Assembly (NCBI GenBank): GCA_021209875.1
Contig: JAGYVD010000004.1
Span: 4,005,001-4,069,000 of the forward strand
DNA from: Rosellinia necatrix
Lineage: Eukaryota; Ascomycota; Sordariomycetes; Xylariales; Xylariaceae
Length of the DNA: 64,000 nt
Reading direction: 5' to 3'
Shown: piece after piece, positions 12,603 through 21,932 of the stretch
How positions within the stretch are numbered: position 1 is the first letter of the stretch
Layout of the letters: every line of letters begins with the position of its first letter
Made by a program: the position numbers and the translations under genes
Notes under the pieces: model-generated
The model's input: the letters and a program-made list of their open reading frames with translations, nothing else
Database searches by the model: none
What the model was told of the DNA's origin: nothing

Positions 12603-13298
12603 CGGGGGAAAAGGGGGGCTGTGTGTGGGGGCGTGGGGGTGAGGAAAGGGGGAAGGGGGAAGGGGGAAGGAAGAGGGGCGTCACTTACATTCTGGGCGAT
12701 GATCTCGGCTGAATCGTACGAGTTGAAGAAGTACCAGTAGCCGAAAGGCGTGTAGCCCAGGCTCTCCAGGCCCTCTGCGTTGATCGCGTCGACGTCGAAG
12801 AAGGTCCCCGGCGCGAAGTACCCGGCCGACATGAACACCAACTTGCTGAACCGCTCCGGGTGGAAGACGGCGCTCCGCGAGAGCACCCCCGGAGCCCCAG
12901 TCGTGCCCGACCCCGACGACGTCGGCCAGGCCCTCGGCGTCGAGGATCTCGGCCATGTGGTCGGCCATGTCCCGGAAGACGTAGGCCTCCACCGCCGTCG
13001 GCTTCGAGCTGTCCCCGTAGCCTAGGCTATCGGGGGCTATGATGCCGAAGCCGGCGTCCGAGAGGGGCTGGATCTGGTGGTGCCAGTGGTACCGCGACGC
13101 CGGGTACCCGTGGAGCAGGAGGATGGTAGGCATCGAGGCATTGTGCGGGGCGACGTGGTCGTAGACGTAGGTATATCCGTCCTTGGTGACGATGGATTTG
13201 GTCGTTACCCGGCTCGAGCCGGCCGCTGTCGCTAGGGAGAGCAATGCAGCTCGGTAAATGAAGTTGTATAAGCCACGCATCGTGATCAAAATGACCAT

Positions 13299-13979
13299 GA
13301 GTTTATGTTACTGTAGTGTGTGTTACGTTTGAAGCATACTTCTCATAACATGGACGACGTATTAGGTGCTTTCACGATTTATATACTAGCCTTCCTGTGA
13401 ATATCCTCACCACCATCCCTCCCAACTTATGACTCACGATTCTAAGCAAAAGTGTCGTTTACAGAATAATCTTGTATATACTCCCGCCATTTATAAGCAT
13501 CCATACCGCAGGTTTGTTCAAGGCGGCGCAGCTCACTCCTATTATTGGCTATCATTGGGCAAACATTGGATGCTTTCGCTGGAGCCTCCCTGAGTGAATA
13601 CCGAAGTGGTGGGGTGAAATAACTATTTAGGAAATCAAGATTATACGTCGGACTCCCCGGATTTCCGGAGGGGTGACGACTTCGCTTAGCTCTGGGGATA
13701 CGACATATCATGTCTTGCGACAAGGTATTTGTTCCCCGTTTCCTATACGGCGCTCTAAGGAATTTGATTAGTTTGAGTCACCAACTGTAGCTTGGCGGTG
13801 AGTAATCAAGACGACCACGTACCTCTTGGTGTTCTATTACAAATCAGATCTTATCGATCACTGAATAAACAGATGTAATGTATGTCAATAAACTGAATAA
13901 TTTTCAAGAAAAAAGTCTATGCTACATAAATTTGTATAAGCCTAATCATACCCAGGTATTCTTCCGTATTCGTCTCCCC
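13299..13979. other. intergenic region upstream of hydrolase and downstream of the flavin oxidoreductase
   Basis: Contains the hydrolase promoter at its left end. A 93-codon minus-strand frame at 13442-13723 (ending YKWREYIQDYSVNDTFA) has an amino-acid mix that could be a gene remnant, but I recognise no family in it and do not call it. Confidence 0.5.
13377..13385 (-). promoter_or_regulatory. TATA box of the hydrolase gene
   Basis: TATATAAAT on the minus strand, about 80-100 bases before the two candidate start codons (13298, 13280). Confidence 0.5.
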
Positions 13980-15547
13980 CTATATTGGTTTGCCTGCATT
14001 GGCAAGAATTTCATCCACGACTTTCGGATCAGTCAAGTCTGCCGGCTCCTCGCCCCGAGCCACCTGCCGAAGTACACTAATGATATACGAAGTCAGTGAC
14101 TGCTCTGCTTAGTGAGAGGTTGAAGGGACCGGGGCTCTACACGGCGCAGTTAAGACTGTCATGCACAAGACTCTCCCATATCATGGGACAACGACCAAAA
14201 TAAAATAAAAAATAAAAAATAAAAAATAAAAAAAGGGGGGTCTTATGGGTGACTCACTAGCTGGTGGTTGTTAGTTGGCCGAAGAAATTTGAATCGGGAA
14301 CAGCCGATTTCATAGCGCCTGTGATCTTGCCGGACAGAATATCAGCTGCAAGTGAGGGCTCCTGAATACCCGCGCGCCCAAAACCTAAGCCATCGATGCC
14401 TTCGATAGTTGAAAGCACTAAAAAAATTGGGAGTTAGCGATTAAGGTAACTACTAGAGTATATGTGATGAAAAATACAAAAGGGAAGGAAAAAAGAAAAA
14501 AAAGGAAAAAAGGATTAGAAATGGTAGAAGGAACAACTCACTTCCGTCTACAGTCTTCAGACCGCCGGTAGTATACACCTTCATCTTGTCGACGGCCTGG
14601 GCGATGCGCTCGGCGAACTCGACGAAGTAGTTCTCGCGCTTGATGGTGCTCTCCTTCTTGTGGCGGAAGCCGACCTCCTCGTAGGTGCCGCCGGAGGTCT
14701 CGACGTAGTCGAAGCCGGCGCGCTCGAGGGCGCGGCACAGGGCGACGGCCTCCTCGGGGGTGAACCCCTTGTCCTGGAACTCGACGGAGTTGATCTTGAT
14801 GCCGAGGACGAAGGCCGGGCCGACGCGGGCCTTGATGGCGGCGGCGACCTCGAGGACGAGGCGCATGCGGTTCTCGAGGCTGCCGCCGTAGCCGTCCGTG
14901 CGCCGGTTCGTCGTGGGGCTGAGGAACTGCGCGAGCAGGTAGCCGTGGGCGCCGTGCAGCTCGACGCCGTCGAAGCCGGCGCGCTCGAGGTAGGCGGCGG
15001 CGTGCGCGAACCCCTCGACGACGCCGGCGATGTCCGCGCGCGTCGCCTCGCGCGGGGCCCCGAACGGGCCCATCGCCCCGGCCACCAGCGGCACGGCGCT
15101 CGCGCTGATCGGGTGCGGCTGCAGCGCCGCGGGCACCTGGCGGCCCGGGTGCGACACCTGGGCGACGATGAGGCCGTCGCCCGCGGCCTTGGCGCCGGCG
15201 GCGAGCGCGGCGAAGGCGTCGAAGCGCGGGCCCGAGAAGGGCGCGCCGGGCGGCACGATGGCGTTGCCGGCGGCCTCGAGGTCCGTGTACGAGATCTGCA
15301 CGTTGCCCGTCAGGATCTGGCCCCAGCCGCCCCGGGCGTAGCGCGCGTAGAAGTCGATCAGCTGCTGCGACGGGATCCCGCGGCCCTCGACGTCGGTCTC
15401 GTCGTAGCTCGACAGCCGCTCCGACGTGGCCGCCTTCAGCAGCCGGTTCGGCGCCGTCCGCCCCGAGAAGGGAAACGTCAGCGGCTCCGCGAGAGGCCGG
15501 ACGTCTGTGGCCGTCGAGGGCCAGCGGGGGACTTCGCGTTGCGACAT
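13980..15547 (-). CDS. Old Yellow Enzyme-type NADH:flavin oxidoreductase
   Basis: FMN-dependent ene-reductase-type TIM barrel using NAD(P)H; the physiological substrate is unknown. Exons on the minus strand: 15547-14542, 14417-14258 and 14076-13980, giving 420 residues with all phases consistent (VDGM and TSY are the junction residues). Seen motifs: [13 protein letters not shown] near the N-terminus, QVSHPGRQ, substrate-binding [28 protein letters not shown], and [13 protein letters not shown] with [15 protein letters not shown] at the C-terminus. The last exon is easy to miss because a TAG lies across the exon 2 donor (AGC TA|GTGAGT). Intron 2 (14077-14257) carries a long A/T-rich AAAAAT tract. 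A TATA box lies about 190 bp upstream. It sits between two broken genes but is itself intact, and its central exon is very GC-rich. Confidence 0.92.
14197..14236. repeat. (AAAAAT)n tract in oxidoreductase intron 2
   Basis: AAAATAAAATAAAAAATAAAA-type repeat ending in a run of A then six G, within the second intron of the flavin oxidoreductase. Confidence 0.85.
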
Positions 15548-15639
15548 TATCGGATACTATCTGATACTGCGATGGGGAAGGGGGAAGGGATGTAGGTAGG
15601 AGGTAGGTAGAAGCTGTGGTATAAGGATAGGATGGGATG

Positions 15640-15669
15640 ATGGATAGATGGATAGATGGATAGATGGAA
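15640..15669. repeat. (GATGGATA)n repeat
   Basis: Alternating GATG and GATA tetranucleotides, intergenic. Confidence 0.85.
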
Positions 15670-15734
15670 GGAATGTGCTCTCTACTGATCTGGTCTTCCC
15701 ATCTCTTTACAGTTTGAGATCAAAACTTGGGATG

Positions 15735-15746
15735 TATTTATATATA
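15735..15746 (-). promoter_or_regulatory. TATA box of the flavin oxidoreductase
   Basis: TATATATAAATA on the minus strand, 188 bases before the ATG at 15547. Confidence 0.5.
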
Positions 15747-16566
15747 AACTCCATACTTACGATATAAGACACAGAAAGACGCAAGAAGATACAAGACGGA
15801 GAATACCCCAATCCCGGTTGCCCCCCGTCTCTGCCCTTTGCCGGGTCACTCAGCCGTCCTCGCCCTGGCATTCATTAGTGCCTTGTTCCCGATCTCCAGA
15901 CACGGCGTCGCAGGTTGAGCCGCCTGACAAATGTGCGCAGGCGTCGACGCAATGGCAGCAGCTCTAGACAGAGCACGAGACGGCGGAGCAACGACATGGC
16001 TGGGCCCACCAGCCGAGAACTCCGCCGAGCGGCTTCCGGGAATGCGCACGAATGCGGTTAGACCGGCGTCGCCGTGGATGTCCTAGCACACCGAGGCATT
16101 CTCGAGTCGGAGGGACATTGCCCCGGCGCTGGCAGTCGTGGGGTCGGTCAGATAGTCATCATGGCACCCTGGTGGCAATCCCGTAGGCATTTCTCTCTTC
16201 GCGGAATTCCGTGGCGGGTAGAAAAAACTTGAATTCGTTGGAAGCATTAGTCACATACCCTCTTGCCGACGGAGATTATCGAACGATGGACAGAGAGCAA
16301 GGAAGTAAGGAAGTAAGAAAGTTTTTTTTTTTTTTTGTTTGTTTTCGGTGTGATTCATCCATTAATGTAGGTAAGGTAGTATGATAACTACTATATCCAC
16401 TCACTCTCACTCTCACTCACTACCTACGTACATACTATACTATACCTACTATATACGCTAAGGATGGGGGAAATAATAATAAAAATAATACTAAAAAAAC
16501 AAACACAAAAAAGATACTTAATACAAAAATAAATAAAAATAAAAATAAAAAAAATTAAAAATTCAA

Positions 16567-16640
16567 CTCCCCGGGAAAGGCTCGAACTTTCAACCTCCTG
16601 ATTAACAGTCAGACGCGCTAGCCAATTGCGCCACCGAGGA
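16567..16640 (-). tRNA. tRNA-Asn (GTT)
   Basis: On the minus strand the 74-nt sequence begins TCCTCGGTGGCGCAATTGG, with D-arm GGCGCAATTGGCTAGCGC, anticodon loop CTGTTAA (anticodon GTT) and T-arm with GGTTCGAGCC-type loop (AAAGTTCGAGCCTTT). The acceptor stem TCCTCGG pairs with CCGGGGA using one G-U pair; G is the discriminator base. There is no intron and no encoded CCA. A run of T follows downstream on the minus strand (A-rich on +, 16545-16561), fitting Pol III termination. Confidence 0.95.
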
Positions 16641-16735
16641 TGTTGGATTGTTGTTCCGCAGGCTTGGTTGGTTGTCGCGCCATTGGATGGAGCTTCTACA
16701 CGCTACCCGACCTATTTATTTATCCATGGATGCAT

Positions 16736-16768
16736 ACATGCATGCATCCATCCATCCATGCATCCATC
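16736..16768. repeat. CATC/CATG tetranucleotide repeat
   Basis: CATGCATGCATCCATCCATCCATGCATC-type repeat that runs into the stop codon of the SDR remnant. Confidence 0.8.
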
Positions 16769-17658
16769 ATCGACCGTCGCGGTCCGTACCAACGGAGACA
16801 CCCGCCCACTCCTCCAACAGCGCCTCCGTCGCCCTCAGCTTGTCGCCGACGCCCCGCACCGCACCGCATCGCGGCCGAGCACGAGCCTCACGGGGATCTC
16901 GCGTCCCAGGCCGACGCCGCTGCGCGTCAGGACGTCGGCGACGGCGCGGGCGCCCTTGCCCGCGTCGCCCGGCTGGTTGCCGTCCATGCGGGCGATGGCC
17001 GCCTTCTGCGCCGCCAGCCCGGCATCCTCGTACTCGTCGAGCAGCTGCTCTCGCGTGAGCAGGCGGTGGTCGCCGCCTTCGTTCACTGTGTGGGGGGAGA
17101 TATATATATATAGGGCAATTGATGAGCAAGTAGTGACTAGGTGATTACCCGGGGGTTTACACAGGAAAAGGGGTTGGAAATGCAGGGAGGAGAGAGGAGA
17201 GAGAGAGAGAGAGGGAGGGAGAGAGGGAGGGAGGGAGAGAGGGAGGGAAGGAAAGAGACCACGACTAACGTGAAGGGAGCGTAATGGGGGAGAGGGGGGG
17301 ACGCAGGGAGGAAGGATGATGCATATAAGAAAGGCATAAGAAGTGGGAAGGGGGATTTGATAAGAATGGCTTACGAAGCAGCTTCTATGACACCCTCGAG
17401 CAGGTAGCCGGCACTATTCACGCAGTGCGTGATCGGCCCGTAGGCGTCGACGGCCTTCTGCATCGCATCCGCAATCACGGCGTCGCTGCCCGTGACGTCG
17501 AGCTTCAGGGTCATGGCGCCGGCGTCCTCGAGGCTCGTCATCCTCGACGGGTCCCGCGATGCCGCCGCCACCTTGTCGCCACGTGCCAGGGCTTCGAGGG
17601 CGATGGCGCGCCCGAAGCCGCTGCTTGCGCCGGCGATGAACCATACGTTGCCCGGCAT
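16767..17658 (-). pseudogene. short-chain dehydrogenase/reductase lacking its catalytic core
   Basis: The N-terminal exon (17658-17375) is a classical SDR start: MPGNVWFIAGASSGFGRAIA with the TGxxxGxG-type cofactor loop (GASSGFG), then LKLDVTGSD and THCVNSAGYLLEGVIEAAS. The C-terminal part (about 17087-16767, LLTREQLLDEYEDAG through WAGVSVGTDRDGR) is also recognisable. The roughly 100 residues between them, which should hold the catalytic Ser and YxxxK, are absent; in their place is GA-rich simple sequence (17190-17255) and an AT run. Joining the two parts at the visible splice sites gives an out-of-frame product. A second lesion, a tandem duplication of GTGCG (about 16855-16866), shifts the frame near the C-terminus. 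I read this as an internal deletion plus decay; the active site is gone either way. Confidence 0.82.
17190..17256. repeat. (GA)n/(GGGA)n low-complexity tract
   Basis: Purine-rich GAGA and GGGAGGGA repeats occupying the position where the missing centre of the SDR should be. Confidence 0.85.
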
Positions 17659-17794
17659 GGTGGACGGGCAGTATTTTTTATGAACGGGAATAATAGCGAG
17701 GTGAGCGTGTAGGGTCACAAAATGATCTTGAAGAAAACGTGGTTGAGTTGGCACTGTTAGAAATGAACGAACTACAGCGAGACGACACACCCGG

Positions 17795-17801
17795 CTTTAT
17801 A
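17795..17801 (-). promoter_or_regulatory. TATA box of the SDR remnant
   Basis: TATAAAG on the minus strand about 137 bases before the ATG at 17658; suggests the promoter has outlived the coding sequence. Confidence 0.45.
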
Positions 17802-18249
17802 CTAGAAACTTTCAAGCGCATGTGAGTTGCTATGTCGCTACTTCTTGCCCTTTGAGGCGCGCACATATAGTGTGTAACTCGTATTTCGCCTTCATCGTCC
17901 TTTATGCAGGATGTTAGCTTAGACTCAGGTTGGCGGTATGACCTCCTGCTATTAGTGAGAGACAAATCAGTATAATGCTTAAACCTTATGAAAAACGCTG
18001 TTTCACGTGGCCTAAATCCATTGCCTTGATCAATTATTTAGAGTGACCGGGTCCAATCAGAATGGTGTGGGAGATATAGGAATTAGCTATGTTGCGTTTT
18101 TATAGTTATGAGTTATGGGATAGGGATGGGAAAAGGAGGTAAGGGCAGCATAACGGCGAACAATAACGGGCACGAACCCATCGAAGAAGCCCGCCCCCAA
18201 TGACAACCTCTATCAAACGTATGTTAGCTAAAGTTGGGAGCTACGTCCT

Positions 18250-18293
<44 letters not shown>

Positions 18294-18449
18294 TTCCTTG
18301 AATCCAAGCTGAAGACAAACTTTCAAAGCAAACCGTTCGATCAGAGAGAGACCGGGGACCGGCATAATGAAGTTCTAATTTTGATCAATGGACATTTTGC
18401 GAGGGGTATACTAAAAATAGTTATATCATTACATCTAAGATGGCTCAAA
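17802..18449. other. intergenic region
   Basis: No gene seen. Contains the (CA)n(TA)n microsatellite at 18250-18294 and the 3' flank of the lectin-like gene. Confidence 0.6.
18250..18294. repeat. compound (CA)n(TA)n microsatellite
   Basis: About eleven CA units passing directly into about eleven TA units. Confidence 0.95.
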
Positions 18450-20137
18450 TTATTCCGCGGCTACCACGTCCACGGCGCCGACCTTCCCCCAGTCTAGGTA
18501 ACTGCTCGTATCGCTCGGGTCGCCCTGCCAGGCCCACTCGATGATCTCGACGCCAGCGCCGTCGTCATCGCCGGAGCCGACGAGGCAGTACAACCGGCGG
18601 CCGGTGTGGACGGCCATGGTAGCCCGGGCCTTGCAGTCGGCCAGGGCCTCGACCTCGCCGCTGACGGCCGTCCAGGCGGCGTCCTTCAGGTACGTCAGCT
18701 GGACGCCGTCGTCGGCGTCGGGGTCGATGCTGAGCACCTGGAAGCCGAGCGGGGCCGGGTTGTCGGCGTCGCTCTCGTTGAAGCCGGTCGAGAAGGCGGC
18801 GAAGTTGGTCTTGGGCCCGATGTCGCGGCCGACGTACTGCGGGAGGAACATGCTGTTGCCGATGCGCAGCTGCGTCAGCCCGCTCGTCTTGGACCGGTAG
18901 AAGAGGTTGAGGCTGCGCCGCGTGATGGCCCCCGAGTCCCCCGTCAGCGTCCCCGAGTACGTCAGCGCGACGGACGTGTTGGTCGACGGGTCCATGTTCA
19001 CCTCGATCAGGTCCGCGTTCTTGATCCCGTCCCCGCTGTTCTCCGTCATGAACAGGCCCTGGTCGCCCTGCCAGAACAGGTACCCGAACTGGTTGCAGAA
19101 CTCGCACTGCTTGCCGTACGAGACCAGCGCGGACCCCGGCAGCGAGTTGAACCCGCTGACCGCGTTCACCGAGTCCCAATTCCTCGACGGCGTCACGGCT
19201 GTCGTGGATATCGCGCTGCTGCTGCTATAGACCAGCGCCTTGATGGTTGCCGATGATCCATTGCTCTGGTAATAGAGATTTACGTCTGGGCTCTGCAACG
19301 CACCAAAGCTATGTCAGTATGTAATAACAACGGAATATCATCGCCGACGCATGAAACTGCGACTTCGGCAGGATCGGAGGAGAACGGAGGGAGGCGACTG
19401 ACGTTGGAATCTTGCCAGAAGGTACTAAATGCCAAAGACGTCCCAAGCTTGATGCCCTCCGTCCCGTTCACGATCGTCGACACAACCCACTTATTAGTCG
19501 ATGAATTGAACGCGGACATGCAGATGGAGGCGTCGTTCATCTGGTATGTGACCAGGAAGTTGTCGTTTCCCTGCGCGTCGGTGAAATTGGCCGAGGCGAG
19601 GCGTGTCTCCGCGAATAACGCCAGCGTCGTCGTCGTCGTTGGTTCGGTGCTGTTGCTCGTTTCCCCGTTCCCGCTCTGGTTCCCGCTTCCATCCCCGTTG
19701 TTATCCGCCGCTGTTTCGGCGCTACTGCTATTCCTCGAGCCCACCACGGCGCCGACGACGACGGCGACGACGACGATCAAGATGGCGGCCCCAATCGCAA
19801 TCCAGAAATACTTCCGCGGAATACCGCATATCTTGGCCCCTTTCGGCCCGTCTGGTTGCGAGTTTGTGTTGCCATCTGCCACTTCGGGATACGTCGAATA
19901 CGAATGTGCCGGCGCGGGTATCTGAGAAGCTACTGCTGCGCCTGTTATGCCAGCTGCACCGTGGGGTGGTGATTGTGCGTTTGGCGCGTTCGCCACGTCC
20001 TTTACCGGCACATAATAGCCGTACACTTCGGGTTCTGAGGGCGGCACTACCTCTGGGTATTTCCCCTGCCTGAGAACATCTGCATCCGTAGCCACCTCTA
20101 ACGTGCTGAATTGCTCTCTGCCGAACGGGACGCTCAT
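18450..20137 (-). CDS. type II membrane protein with a fungal fucose-specific-lectin-like ectodomain
   Basis: Two exons on the minus strand (20137-19403 and 19292-18450; intron 110 bp, GTCAGT...TTGCAG) give 525 residues. Residues 1-109 are a Pro/Tyr-rich cytoplasmic tail (LPVKDV-like, several PEV/YPEV motifs); residues 110-133 (FWIAIGAAILIVVVAVVVG) form one membrane anchor after the basic CGIPRKY; then a Ser/Thr/Asn-rich linker with likely N- and O-glycosylation, and a roughly 330-residue beta-rich domain with repeated short blades such as NLYYQSNG, GYLFWQGDQG, NLFYRSKTSG and RLYCLVGSGDD, resembling the six-bladed fucose-lectin fold. Ligand and role are not established; cell-wall or surface glycan binding is an inference. 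The 3' exon is strongly GC-rich. Confidence 0.83.
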
Positions 20138-21932
20138 CCTGCTGGCGTACCGCTATCTATCGTGATAATCGATACTAGACATGCTACTATGCTGGGAGGG
20201 GAGGAAAACGGAGGAAGGGGTCGAGCGCGAGGAGTCGGCCGGAACGAGAACCCTCTGATCGGTTTTAGACAAGTGAACGCCTGGCAGAACGGCGCACTAC
20301 CCTACCACGTAACCGGGATGTGATTGCGGCACAGCATCCTTCTCACCTTAACTGGGGGCTGGTTTGGGGGGCTCTCGTTCCAGGATTGAGCAGCGTCAGG
20401 GTGCCAGGGGCAAATTTACCCTGCGTGCGAAGGATTCCCAGGAATATATATGGGCCAGACTGGAGTTCGTCGTCTAGCATACGGAATGTAGGTCTTCTTC
20501 CTCGGCCAATTGGACTGTTTTGGTGTAGTTGCAGCGTGCCAGCATAGTGCCATTGCCTGAGCTTATGTGCTGTTAAGGCGCAGTCCTCGCACTGCTCATT
20601 TAGCTGAGATTATCAGCTGAGATTAAATCAACATAGACGATGCAGGCGATGAGGATGGGCGACTAAAATAAGCAAATAGCCGCCAGGTATGGCAGACTGT
20701 GGAGGGAGTTTCGTCTAGGCGCGCGGAGCTTCGCCCTACCTTCGCCTTAACGGTGGATAAGCTGGATTCCCAGGCAGCATGTAACTCTTAAACCCAGGGC
20801 CGGATGAGTGGCGATCTATCCTATCCTATCTTATCCTATCCTACGATCGGGCTTTCCTGCCATCCTGTTCAGACTATCTCTTGGCGGGATTCGAAAACGG
20901 GATAGTGAGTGAGCTGGCGTGTTTTACATTTCAATACAAAACTAAACTACAGCAATCTTCATACAGCGCTCGTGCCTATATGGGTAAGCAAGTCTAGTTC
21001 TTTGAATATCTTCAGGAAAGTGACGCGGGGCCATTATACACCTAAACTAATACCTAAATAAAATCAGAGAAATAACGCAACAGCCCAGCACTTACAGCAC
21101 TCATAGGTTTGAGTCCGCTGATGAGAGTCTCGGACTCTTCGGACATCCAAGATCGTCGCTTGAAGCATCCATGCATGGGTTGGCAATCAAACATGGGCAT
21201 GGTAGGCCTAGTTATGCATATCGGACCATTAGGTAAGCCCTCGGCAGGTTCCGCCGACTAACACCAAGGAGTGTTGCTGCTGTTTAATACACGGTTCAGT
21301 ATGTATGTATATACATCAACCACGTGGTGCTAGCAAGCTACCTCCATTCGTTTATATTACTACCAGAGTGACGATTACCCATTCGGGCCATTTCTTTTCA
21401 CCCAGCTGCGATACTTTTCAGATACCGCTTACACGCTGTGATGGTGTACAGGTTATCGTCGCTGTAGTTAGTGGACTCACCTCACTAGGTTCTACAGCCT
21501 CTGCAAGAATGAGCGGAATAAATTGTCAAAAGGGGTCAAGTAAACCCTCTCGACGCGTGTTAAGGCGTACTATTTGCAAGCTGCGACATATCAAGCATAA
21601 TTGTGGATGATAGCCACGTTAAACGAGATATACCATTATTATTGAGATTCTATCTCTCCAAGAATCTCTTCAAAAATCTCTCCATCCTTAATTTCATACT
21701 CCTAGCGGTGGCGACATACCCCACTATGAAAGAGAGTTACCTACTAGGTAGTGTCCTAATAAAAGGATAATAATGATCGAGTTAAAACTTGCTCGTATGA
21801 TTGTACAAGTAAGATCAAGTTGAGCCCTAGTCTGTGTTGTACAAGTCGTTGTGCAAGTCAGCGCAAAAGTTAGATGTGATGTGAATGGAGTAGTAGGTGA
21901 AGGGTAAAAGCTGTCAAGACAGTTCTCGCCAA
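20138..21932. other. 1.8 kb intergenic region
   Basis: Contains a TATATAT element near 20441-20448 (about 300 bp upstream of the lectin-like start), a CTATC/CCTAT pentanucleotide repeat at 20816-20843, and otherwise no coding sequence I can support. Confidence 0.55.
20816..20843. repeat. (CTATC)n pentanucleotide repeat
   Basis: CTATCCTATCCTATCTTATCC-like tract, intergenic. Confidence 0.8.

Larger units (their letters stand above)
11982..13298 (-). pseudogene. alpha/beta hydrolase (epoxide hydrolase/haloalkane dehalogenase-like), frameshifted
   Basis: The N-terminal half reads as a secreted or anchored alpha/beta hydrolase: hydrophobic start (NFIYRAALLSLATAAG), oxyanion HGYPASRYHW, and nucleophile elbow VGVGHDWG. 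Right after the elbow the frame breaks at a run of five C on the + strand (12886-12890); one base fewer would continue into the expected SRSAVFHPERFSKLVFMSAG. A 191-bp intron (12498-12688, GTAAGT...CAACAG) holds a (GT)n tract. Exon 2 continues in frame to GIADAR, then shifts near 12233-12247 (the family sequence RVPVLAVGGSEDRVT, with the acid Asp, is in another frame) and shifts back at GGGG (12115-12118) to GAGHWLMLERPDE with the catalytic His. The C-terminus is an (EA)n tract. Three shifts suggest a decaying gene; homopolymer sequencing error is the alternative. The start is 13298 or the Met at 13280. Confidence 0.75.
15548..16566. other. intergenic region with simple repeats
   Basis: Holds the oxidoreductase promoter, a GATG/GATA tetranucleotide repeat at 15640-15669, a T run at 16322-16335, a CACTCT-type repeat near 16398-16420 and A-rich sequence at 16470-16560 directly before the tRNA 3' end on the minus strand (its T-rich termination region when read on that strand). 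No gene seen. Confidence 0.6.

Noticed and set aside
13442..13723. 93-codon minus-strand frame
   Set aside because: No known family, no membrane or signal segment, and no neighbour or splice support; may be a remnant but cannot be shown.
14660..15595. 311-codon plus-strand frame rich in Ala, Val and Arg
   Set aside because: Antisense shadow of the GC-rich flavin oxidoreductase exon.
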